Assembly: GCA_004557195.1 (NCBI GenBank) | Contig: SFER01000141.1 | Span: 1-5,589 of the forward strand | Source: Bacteroidales bacterium | GTDB lineage: Bacteria; Bacteroidota; Bacteroidia; Bacteroidales; Muribaculaceae | DNA: 5,589 nt | Reading direction: 5' to 3' | Part shown: piece after piece, positions 1 to 5,589 of the stretch | Numbering within the stretch: the stretch's first letter is position 1 | How the letters are laid out: each line of letters starts with the position of its first letter | Position numbers and translations under genes: made by a program | Notes under the pieces: generated by a model | Seen by the model: only the letters and a program-made list of their open reading frames with translations | What the model was told of the DNA's origin: nothing | Database searches by the model: none

Positions 1-548
1 CCTACAACAAAGTCCTCGTTCCGTTTACCGAAACACTTAATAAGGCCGATGTAGCCACTGTAACACCTATCGTTGCCACTGCTGCCGAAATTGCAGGCGA
101 TGCCAACAAGTTCATCTATGAATATGTTCACCTCATTGGTGTGAAGATTACAAACGCTAGCACTGCATACAACTACGTAGTGAAAGACAACTCAGGCGAA
201 ATCCCTGCATACGATGCATTCTCGACAGTGCCATCTTCGCTTCCGGAAGGCAACTGCGATGTATATGCAATTGTAACTGATGATTTCGGTACTATGAAGC
301 TCCATCCTATTGAAATTGCCACTGCAACAGGCGTTGAGGGCGTAACCAACCTCACAAGCGTAGTTCTTGGTGCCAACGGTGCCCTCACCGTAATCACTCC
401 CGAGGCTGCCAAGGTGGCTGTTTATAGCGCCAATGGACAACTCGTATCCGAAACACAGGCTGTAGAAGGTGTAAACACCATCGCTGCCGCTCCGGGTATG
501 TACATCGTGAAAGTAGGTGCCGAAGTAACCAAAGTATTGGTTAAATAA
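1..548 (+). CDS. Secreted protein with OB-fold-like segment and T9SS type A-like C-terminal domain (3' part only)
   Basis: The reading frame is open from base 3 to the TAA at 546-548, giving 181 visible residues, so the gene begins before the window. The GTG at 141 is an internal valine codon, because the frame upstream of it is open and protein-like. Residues ~38-105 alternate hydrophobic and polar positions (YVHLIGVKIT, then YNYVVKDNSGEIPAYDAF), resembling the OB-fold-like beta modules of Bacteroidetes extracellular proteins. Residues ~119-181 look like a T9SS type A sorting domain: beta strands, an AVYSANGQLV motif, PGMYIVKVG and the terminal KVLVK. From family knowledge, such tails direct export across the outer membrane by the Por system and are then removed or used for surface attachment. 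The catalytic or binding part must lie upstream, so the function is unknown. The gene converges on the S8 protease gene and has its own terminator. Confidence 0.85.
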   Translation, partial: YNKVLVPFTETLNKADVATVTPIVATAAEIAGDANKFIYEYVHLIGVKITNASTAYNYVVKDNSGEIPAYDAFSTVPSSLPEGNCDVYAIVTDDFGTMKLHPIEIATATGVEGVTNLTSVVLGANGALTVITPEAAKVAVYSANGQLVSETQAVEGVNTIAAAPGMYIVKVGAEVTKVLVK

Positions 549-567
549 TCACCATTCCACATAATCC

Positions 568-605
568 AAGGGTGCCGTGCCGCAAGGTGTCGGCACCTTT
601 TTATT
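568..605 (+). terminator. Rho-independent terminator of the T9SS-tail gene
   Basis: Twenty bases after the stop codon, AAGGGTGCCG (568-577) pairs with CGGCACCTTT (591-600), a 10-bp stem with one G-U pair. The loop can pair further as GCC-GCAA-GGT (579-588), which caps the stem with a GNRA-type GCAA tetraloop. TTTTTATTT follows directly from 598. The T-run lies on the plus-strand side, so it terminates the upstream plus-strand gene. Confidence 0.9.
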
Positions 606-780
606 TATAAAACAACAAATGAAAAACACTGCCGCAAAGATAACATCCCAATCGGCGCCAAAACTGCAAAACGCGCCAATTCCGGTAAAATCCCACAAAA
701 GATTGCAAATATTGCTTATTTCAAGATATAATCAGCGATAATCTCTGCAGCGCAGGATAGCAACTTAGCGATAATCAATG
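606..780. other. Intergenic spacer between convergent genes, no convincing gene
   Basis: This AT-rich stretch lies between two terminators of opposite direction. The only start-to-stop frame I noticed is a 40-codon plus-strand frame (619-741, MKNTAAKITSQ...). It has no promoter match, no Shine-Dalgarno sequence and a composition unlike its neighbours, so I do not call it a gene. A 10-bp direct repeat, AGCGATAATC, occurs at 734-743 and 767-776. I see no tRNA, riboswitch or mobile-element end here. Confidence 0.6.
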
Positions 781-785
781 GGAGA

Positions 786-823
786 TAAAAAAAGAAAGAA
801 ATCCGGGTGAGGGATTTCTTTCT
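786..823 (-). terminator. Rho-independent terminator of the S8 protease gene
   Basis: A perfect 12-bp inverted repeat, AGAAAGAAATCC (793-804) and GGATTTCTTTCT (812-823), encloses a 7-base loop. Read on the minus strand, the stem is followed by a run of seven T (complement of 787-793), as expected for an intrinsic terminator. It starts about 29 bases past the TAG stop of the minus-strand protease gene. Confidence 0.9.
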
Positions 824-852
824 CATTTCTATTCGCCTGTATTGTTTTGGGT

Positions 853-3066
853 CTATTTTACTATCACTTTTGTGGTGTAGTTGAGAGAGGAGCCGATGGC
901 GTTCACGATGTAGGCTCCGGCAGCGAGGTTACTCATGTCGATGGCGAGCTCTTCGCTTGGTGTCGCACTCGATGTTGTGGCTGCAAGGGCGCCGTTGAGT
1001 GTGTAGATGTTGAGAGTGATATGCTCTTGTGTGGGGGCGTAGATTGTGAACATTCCGCCGGCATATCGGGTGAGTGGTGCGTTGTCGTTGAGCGAACCTT
1101 CGACCGCCGACGATTCGAGAATCTTTTTCAATCCGTTGTAGGAATCGATTTTGCCGAAACCACATTTCTGAGTGTCGGTGGTGTAGGAGTCGCTAATGGC
1201 TGTTTCTCTAAACACGTCGATTATTCTCTCGGCGGTTAGAGTGGGGTCGGCTTGGAGCCAGGTGGCGATGATTCCCGAAACGATAGGAGTTGACATCGAA
1301 GTGCCCGACATTGCTCCCCAGTAGTTAGTGCGTCCGTTGGCTGTAACCTTGTCGCACACGACTTCGTCGGCAGAGTAGCCTACATAGTATTTGTCATAGT
1401 TGCTTACCGATGAAATCACCGGGAGACCGGGGGCGAGGATTTCCGGCTTTTGGCGGCCATCGAAAGTGGGGCCATAGCTCGAGAAATATGCGAGTTGTCC
1501 CACCTTGCCTCCGTAGTCGTGGCTATAGCCGTCGATATCGGTAATTTTGGTCGTTGCCTGGTATGCGCCCACCGAAATTGTTCGATTTCCGCAAGCCATT
1601 GTGTTAATCGACATGTTGGCGTCGCCGGTTATGAAGCCTGTTTTGTTGTTGCTTGCGAAGACGGCGTAATCATCGGTCCATGCATGGATAACATCGCCTT
1701 GAGTGCTTGAAATTGTGAGGCAGAGACGATAAGTGCTACTTTTGAGTGTGCCACTGAGGTTGATGAAGATGTTGTCGCAATCGTCCGAGCCACCTTCATA
1801 GAAGTAGAGTTTTGTGGTGCCGTAGAAGTATTTTTTGAAATTGCTGTCGGCAGTTACAGTGGTTTTCGACTTGTTGCAAGTGGCAGTTGTGGCATATACT
1901 GTTGCGCCGGTAGAGGCATCCACCACCGAGATAGTCGCTTGGAGGTCGGTGCCTGGATTTTTAGACCAAATGTCGATTTGGGTCTCAATAGCGGTTTCAG
2001 AGGGGCTGTACCAGTCGAGGATAAAAGTTTTGGCAGGGTCGGTTGTGTTGAAAGAGTGAGTGAGGTGCATGTTGTCGCCACCTTCGTTGCCCGATGCAAT
2101 GCAAATAATGCGACCTTCAGGTTGCTCGGCTATTAGTTGGTCGAACATGTATGCTTCCACATCGGTGCCGTCGTGTTTGCCCAGGTTGTAACCGATGCTG
2201 TAGTTGATTACCACCGGCATTTCAAGTTCTTTTGCTTTCTCAAAAATGTAAGCGGCAGAGTTTACAAGGTTTGTGCTGCTCAAATCGTTGGTGCCGCAAG
2301 CGATTATTGTAGCCTCGGGTGCAAAACCCGGGTAATTGCCGTTGTATCCGCCGACAGCCGAACCCATAGTGTGGGTGCCGTGCGATTCGTTGTATAGGTC
2401 GGTGGTAAGCCCTTTGATAGCCTCTTCGGTGAGGAAGAAAGAGCCGGGGTAAGTGCCGGTTCTGAATGTGTCGAAAGTGGTTAGATCGATCACTCTGCCG
2501 GTGATTTTTGTGCCGGTGTTGTCGCTGGGGAGATATGCGGCGATGATGCGTGATGAGCCATCTTCATTCCTGAAATTCGCATGGTTGAAATCAATGCCTG
2601 CATCTATAGTGCCATAAATCACCCCTTTGCCGGTGTAAGCCGATGTTCCGCCCTCAACGCCATTTACGGTGTTGGCGTGGTTGGTCGATACGCGGGAATT
2701 GGCATTGAGCAGACGAGCGGTGCGTGCCACCTCGATGCGTTTTACCATGTCCATTTCGGCTATCTCCTCAACCAGGTCAAGCGGGATTCTTGCAGTGAGG
2801 CAGTCGCCGGCAACGACACCAATTTCGACACCTGCGTCTTGCAATGCGTTGAGGTCGAAGTCCTTCTCAAGACGGATGAAAGCATCGATATATTTGATTC
2901 CATCGGTGCTTGTTACCGTTTTTAATACTTTGGCATTGTGAGTGCCGGTGCTTTCAGCAGCTTGAACTTCATCGAGTGCATACATCGAGTATGCCGAAAG
3001 TTTGGATTGCGCCATAACCGAAACGGATAAAAGCGCAGAACCTATCAGTATGAAAATCTTTCTCAT
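853..3066 (-). CDS. Secreted subtilisin-family (S8) serine protease with T9SS type A-like tail
   Basis: This 737-residue protein is a predicted extracellular endopeptidase. Residues 1-20 form a signal peptide (charged MRK, hydrophobic core, ending VMAQ). Residues ~55-120 resemble an S8 propeptide (YIDAFIRLEKDF, then TARIPLDLVEEIAEMDMVKRI). The catalytic triad is complete: D155 in YGTIDAGID, H229 in NESHGTHTMG and S590 in SGTSMSTP. N327 in IASGNEGG is the likely oxyanion Asn. N327 and S590 are about 263 residues apart, against about 66 in subtilisin BPN', so a beta-rich insertion (~335-475) sits inside the protease fold. A comparable jelly-roll insertion is known in CspA-like S8 proteases. YFSSYGPTFDGRQKPEILAP (527-546) is the usual S8 segment before the Ser motif. 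Residues ~665-737 form a T9SS-like tail with NLAAGAYIV and KVIVK. ATG at 3064-3066 is chosen because it gives the signal peptide and lies 27 bases from a promoter -7 element. The substrate is unknown. The gene appears to be transcribed alone. Confidence 0.95.
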   Translation of the reverse strand: MRKIFILIGSALLSVSVMAQSKLSAYSMYALDEVQAAESTGTHNAKVLKTVTSTDGIKYIDAFIRLEKDFDLNALQDAGVEIGVVAGDCLTARIPLDLVEEIAEMDMVKRIEVARTARLLNANSRVSTNHANTVNGVEGGTSAYTGKGVIYGTIDAGIDFNHANFRNEDGSSRIIAAYLPSDNTGTKITGRVIDLTTFDTFRTGTYPGSFFLTEEAIKGLTTDLYNESHGTHTMGSAVGGYNGNYPGFAPEATIIACGTNDLSSTNLVNSAAYIFEKAKELEMPVVINYSIGYNLGKHDGTDVEAYMFDQLIAEQPEGRIICIASGNEGGDNMHLTHSFNTTDPAKTFILDWYSPSETAIETQIDIWSKNPGTDLQATISVVDASTGATVYATTATCNKSKTTVTADSNFKKYFYGTTKLYFYEGGSDDCDNIFINLSGTLKSSTYRLCLTISSTQGDVIHAWTDDYAVFASNNKTGFITGDANMSINTMACGNRTISVGAYQATTKITDIDGYSHDYGGKVGQLAYFSSYGPTFDGRQKPEILAPGLPVISSVSNYDKYYVGYSADEVVCDKVTANGRTNYWGAMSGTSMSTPIVSGIIATWLQADPTLTAERIIDVFRETAISDSYTTDTQKCGFGKIDSYNGLKKILESSAVEGSLNDNAPLTRYAGGMFTIYAPTQEHITLNIYTLNGALAATTSSATPSEELAIDMSNLAAGAYIVNAIGSSLNYTTKVIVK

Positions 3067-3093
3067 AAGAAATTAATTAGTAGAAATAGTTTC

Positions 3094-3125
3094 CAAAGTT
3101 AAGCAAAAATTCTTTTGTGATTAAA
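3094..3125 (-). promoter_or_regulatory. Bacteroidetes-type promoter of the S8 protease gene
   Basis: Read on the minus strand, TAACTTTG (3101 to 3094) matches the Bacteroidetes -7 consensus TAnnTTTG exactly. Twenty bases upstream is TTTA (3125 to 3122), a 3-of-4 match to the -33 element TTTG. The -7 element ends 27 bases before the ATG, implying a leader of about 20 bases. The leader is AT-rich with no Shine-Dalgarno sequence, which is usual in this phylum. The weak -33 limits confidence. Confidence 0.6.
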
Positions 3126-3140
3126 AATTCGAGTTAAAAT

Positions 3141-3172
3141 TTTGATTCAGCGCATTAAAAGTAGTATCTTTA
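3141..3172 (+). promoter_or_regulatory. Bacteroidetes-type promoter of the AAA-ATPase/nuclease gene
   Basis: TTTG at 3141-3144 is an exact -33 element. After a 20-base spacer, TATCTTTA at 3165-3172 matches the -7 consensus TAnnTTTG in all but the last base. The spacing is within the usual 19-21 bases. The expected start of transcription is near 3178, leaving a leader of about 20 bases before the ATG at 3199. It is back to back with the minus-strand promoter, with 15 bases between their -33 elements. Confidence 0.7.
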
Positions 3173-3182
3173 CGCATTGAAA
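3151..3182. repeat. Imperfect direct repeat flanking the -7 element
   Basis: CGCATTAAAA (3151-3160) and CGCATTGAAA (3173-3182) match at 9 of 10 bases. Their starts are 22 bases apart, close to two helical turns, and they bracket the -7 element of the plus-strand promoter. This layout would suit an operator bound by a regulator on one face of the helix. No regulator gene is in the window, and chance is possible in such AT-rich DNA. Confidence 0.35.
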
Positions 3183-3198
3183 CACGAAATAGCGAGTT

Positions 3199-4773
3199 AT
3201 GGAAGCAAGGAAGTTAAAAAGATGCCCGATAGGGATTCAGACATTCTCGGATATTATCGAGGAGAACTATATGTATGTCGATAAGACCGATTTGGTTTAT
3301 GAATTGACACACAGTGGGAATCGATATGTATTTCTGAGCCGCCCGAGGCGGTTTGGAAAATCGCTTCTTGCATCCACGCTCCATAGTTATTTCTCAGGTC
3401 GAAAGGAGTTGTTCAAAGGCTTGGCAATAGAGAAGTTGGAGACCGAGTGGACGCAATACCCTGTCCTCCACTTCGATATGAGCACCGCAAAGCATGTCGA
3501 TGAACTGCGCCTTGAGCAAGAACTAAACCTAAAACTCGCTAATTACGAGGCAATTTATGGAAAAAGCGAGGACGAAATCAACGTCAACCAGAGACTTCAA
3601 GGAATTATCAAGCGCGCTTACGAGCAGACCGGGAAGAAGGTGGTTATCCTTATCGATGAATATGACGCTCCGTTGCTCGATGTGGTGCATGAGGAAGAGA
3701 ATTTGCCAAAATTGCGCAAAGTTATGCGTAATTTCTACTCGCCGCTCAAGGCTTGCTACCCTTATATTAAATTCGCGTTCCTCACAGGCATCACAAAATT
3801 CTCTCAACTCAGTATTTTCAGCGAACTGAACAATATTGCGAATGTGAGTATGCTTCCCCAATTCGCTGCCATCTGTGGCATTACAAAAGATGAACTTATA
3901 GAGCAATTTGCCGGGCACATCGACGCACTTGCAGAGGTCGAGGGCAAAACTCACGATGAGATTGTAGAAGAATTGGCATACCGCTACGATGGCTATCATT
4001 TCACATGGCCCTCGCCCGATATCTTCAACCCGTACAGTTTGTTAAGTGCGCTTGGCAACCAAATAATGGACAATTATTGGTTTGCCAGCGGCACCCCCAC
4101 ATATATAATTGAAATGATGCAGAAATATGGCGTATTGCCATCGCAAATTGGTCCGAATAAATATCTTAAGGAGGATTTCGACATCCCGATTGAGCAATCC
4201 GACATCATCGCACCTCTATTGTATCAAAGCGGCTACCTCACAATTTGTGATTATGACAAAAAATATGAGACCTACACTCTCGATATGCCCAATTACGAGG
4301 TTCGCACAAGTATGATGAACACCCTGCTGCCTCGCTACGCAAAGATAACAAGAACAGCGGTGCGGTTGACGCTTTGCGATGTCAATGATTTGATTTGTAA
4401 AAATGATATGGATGGTGCATTGAAATTACTGCAAACTTTCCTTGATACCGTTCCATACTGCGACAATGCGAATTCGGAGGGTCACTACCAGCAGATGCTC
4501 TACATAATCTTCTCGCTTATGGGGCATTACCTTGATGTGGAGGTACACACCGCAAAGGGGCGCGTGGATTTGGTGCTCCATGCACCGCAGGCGCTGTACA
4601 TCATCGAGATAAAACTTAACAAATCGGCAGAAGCGGCGATGGGGCAGATTGAACTTAAGCAATACGACAAGCGGTTCTCGCTGCTCAACCTCCCGGTAGT
4701 GAAGGTGGGAGTGAACTTCAGCACCGAAGCCCGAAACATCACTGACTGGACCATCACCGACCCCCGAAAATAA
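3199..4773 (+). CDS. AAA-ATPase-like protein with C-terminal PD-(D/E)XK nuclease-like domain
   Basis: This 524-residue protein has the layout of the AAA-ATPase-like (PF09820) plus PDDEXK_9 (PF08011) family, recognised here by motif rather than by search. The N-terminus has the family signature PIGIQTFSDIIEENYMYVDKT (starting at residue 10). The P-loop is SRPRRFGKSLL with K54 and S55, which departs from GxxxxGK[ST] but is usual for this family. Walker B is VVILIDEYD (148-156) with D153 and E154. FAFLTGITKFS (192-202) is a sensor-like strand. The C-terminal domain shows E427, D457 in GRVDLVL, E470-x-K472 in YIIEIKL and Q488 in ELKQYD, consistent with an intact PD-(D/E)XK active site. There is no signal peptide or membrane segment, so it is cytoplasmic. 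ATG at 3199 gives the family-typical N-terminus and fits the promoter. Cellular function is not established; nucleic acid cleavage or remodelling is inferred. The next gene starts 13 bases after the stop. Confidence 0.9.
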   Translation: MEARKLKRCPIGIQTFSDIIEENYMYVDKTDLVYELTHSGNRYVFLSRPRRFGKSLLASTLHSYFSGRKELFKGLAIEKLETEWTQYPVLHFDMSTAKHVDELRLEQELNLKLANYEAIYGKSEDEINVNQRLQGIIKRAYEQTGKKVVILIDEYDAPLLDVVHEEENLPKLRKVMRNFYSPLKACYPYIKFAFLTGITKFSQLSIFSELNNIANVSMLPQFAAICGITKDELIEQFAGHIDALAEVEGKTHDEIVEELAYRYDGYHFTWPSPDIFNPYSLLSALGNQIMDNYWFASGTPTYIIEMMQKYGVLPSQIGPNKYLKEDFDIPIEQSDIIAPLLYQSGYLTICDYDKKYETYTLDMPNYEVRTSMMNTLLPRYAKITRTAVRLTLCDVNDLICKNDMDGALKLLQTFLDTVPYCDNANSEGHYQQMLYIIFSLMGHYLDVEVHTAKGRVDLVLHAPQALYIIEIKLNKSAEAAMGQIELKQYDKRFSLLNLPVVKVGVNFSTEARNITDWTITDPRK

Positions 4774-4786
4774 CCGAATTAACCCC

Positions 4787-5589
4787 ATGAACCTATTTCT
4801 ACAGACCTACACACCAGAAGAAACCGAAGGACACCTTCATACAGTTGAGCAAGCAGTCGAACGCCTCCCTTTCACGCTTGCCTATCCGGTAGCGCAAGCA
4901 AGGCTCAAAATGGAGCGTGGAGAATATGCCGGAATGATGAACCATATTCTCGATTTCTTTGAGATTGCAACGCAATACACTTCCTGTGTGCTGTTCAAAC
5001 TGCTTGAAAAGCACTCCAATAATCCCGATGTGTCGAAAATTTTGGTGGGGGTAGTCAACAAAATCGATTCAAAACGTCCATTGTCGTTTGGCGACTGGAT
5101 TAACGATATTTTCACGCCATTATGTATCGCTGCCGGGAAGCACCTGCCTGAGTTGCCGCTTGTGGCATCGCTTGTCGAACATGTGTGCAACCGCAAGCGC
5201 AACATCCTCCTCGGCGGGAAGCACGATGCGAGCATCGTGCAGATAAGAAACGAGTATCGCGGGCACAGCACCACGCTCAGCGATGACATCTATCGTGGTG
5301 TCTCTTTCACTCTTGAGCCTCGATTGCTCGCTTTCATCAAGGCTTTGCTGCCGCTTGCCGATTATGATATTATCGCATTTTCGCAAGGGACATCTTTTTC
5401 GATGAAGGGTGCTGACAATACCAAAGAATTGCAGCGTTCGCCCGGTGCCGACGGTCATTATTGCCTTGAAAAGGATGGCAAGATTATCGACCTCTATCCG
5501 TTGGTGTTCTTGAGCCCTGAAAAATATGTGTATGTCTTTCAGTCGCTTAAAGATGAGAATATAAGTTACATATCGTCGAATATCAATGC
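4787..5589 (+). CDS. HEPN-like domain protein of unknown function (5' part, runs off the window)
   Basis: The frame is open from ATG 4787 to the window end, 267 codons with no stop, so the C-terminal part is missing. The visible protein begins MNLFLQTYTPEETEGHLHTV, with no signal peptide or membrane segment. Residues ~20-75 and ~95-190 are mostly helical by composition. R154-N155-E-Y-R-G-H160 fits the Rx4-6H motif of HEPN domains, including the polar residue after Arg. SFGDWINDIF (100-109) before it resembles the LGxW segment seen ahead of the motif in HEPN-like N-terminal domains. Residues ~191-267 look beta-rich (DGHYCLEKDGKIIDLYPLVF, then YVYVFQSL). HEPN domains are often RNases in toxin-antitoxin and phage-defence proteins, but some serve only in interactions. 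The missing C-terminus could carry an effector such as a kinase or NTPase; this cannot be seen. The gene is probably co-transcribed with the ATPase gene. ATG 4787 is the first start after that gene's stop. Confidence 0.75.
   Translation, partial: MNLFLQTYTPEETEGHLHTVEQAVERLPFTLAYPVAQARLKMERGEYAGMMNHILDFFEIATQYTSCVLFKLLEKHSNNPDVSKILVGVVNKIDSKRPLSFGDWINDIFTPLCIAAGKHLPELPLVASLVEHVCNRKRNILLGGKHDASIVQIRNEYRGHSTTLSDDIYRGVSFTLEPRLLAFIKALLPLADYDIIAFSQGTSFSMKGADNTKELQRSPGADGHYCLEKDGKIIDLYPLVFLSPEKYVYVFQSLKDENISYISSNIN
5221..5240. repeat. Perfect 9-bp inverted repeat with a 2-base centre inside the HEPN-like gene
   Basis: GCACGATGC (5221-5229) and GCATCGTGC (5232-5240) are exact reverse complements separated by GA. 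The repeat lies in codons for KHDASIV, just before the codons of the Rx5H motif. A 2-base loop is too tight for a good RNA hairpin without opening the inner pairs. There is no T-run, so it is not an intrinsic terminator. A protein-binding site or chance are both possible. Confidence 0.5.

Noticed and set aside
141..548. A separate 135-residue gene starting at GTG 141
   Set aside because: The same frame is open to the left edge of the window and encodes continuous beta-rich protein, so GTG 141 is an internal codon of a gene that starts outside the window.
619..741. A 40-residue plus-strand small gene in the convergent spacer
   Set aside because: It has no promoter or ribosome binding site, lies directly after a terminator, and its composition does not resemble the neighbouring genes.
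734..776. AGCGATAATC direct repeat as a CRISPR or origin element
   Set aside because: There are only two 10-base copies, with no spacer array, no DnaA-box consensus and no associated genes.
3199..3364. Atypical P-loop (SRPRRFGKS) as a sign of a degenerate ATPase
   Set aside because: This form of the P-loop is usual in the AAA-ATPase-like family, and the Lys, Ser and Walker B acidic residues are all present.
3529..3999. A 156-residue minus-strand open frame inside the ATPase gene
   Set aside because: It is antisense to the conserved Walker B and sensor region of the ATPase, has no promoter and encodes no recognisable motif.
4882..5458. Overlapping minus-strand open frames opposite the HEPN-like gene
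   Set aside because: The plus frame is open for 267 codons with coherent motifs and operon-like spacing. The minus frames are Ser/Arg-rich shadows of it.

Overview
The window looks like chromosomal DNA from a Bacteroidales bacterium. Two genes end in type IX secretion (T9SS) type A-like C-terminal domains. The promoters fit the Bacteroidetes pattern TTTG-N19-21-TAnnTTTG rather than a sigma-70 pattern, and no start codon has a clear Shine-Dalgarno sequence. The family of the central ATPase-nuclease gene is also abundant in this order. A gut lineage such as Muribaculaceae, Bacteroides or Prevotella is plausible, but the sequence does not settle the genus.

Left part (1-852). The 3' end of a plus-strand gene for a secreted protein, with an OB-fold-like beta segment and a T9SS tail, stops at 548 and is followed by a strong terminator hairpin. 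About 190 bases without a convincing gene follow, then a second terminator hairpin that serves the converging minus-strand gene.

Middle (853-3198). A complete minus-strand gene encodes a 737-residue secreted subtilisin-family (S8) serine protease. It has a signal peptide, a propeptide-like region, a full Asp/His/Ser triad, a large insertion before the catalytic Ser and a T9SS tail. A 132-bp divergent intergenic region separates it from the next gene and holds one Bacteroidetes-type promoter per direction.

Right part (3199-5589). A complete 524-residue AAA-ATPase-like / PD-(D/E)XK nuclease-like protein is followed after only 13 bases by a gene that runs off the window. The visible 267 residues of that gene contain an Rx5H motif (R154-N155...H160) in a helical context typical of HEPN domains. 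The two genes are probably co-transcribed. A P-loop ATPase with a nuclease-like domain next to a HEPN-like protein is the most interesting part of the window and could be a defence or toxin-type module. That idea is inference, because the second protein is cut off and the ATPase family is often found as scattered solitary copies.
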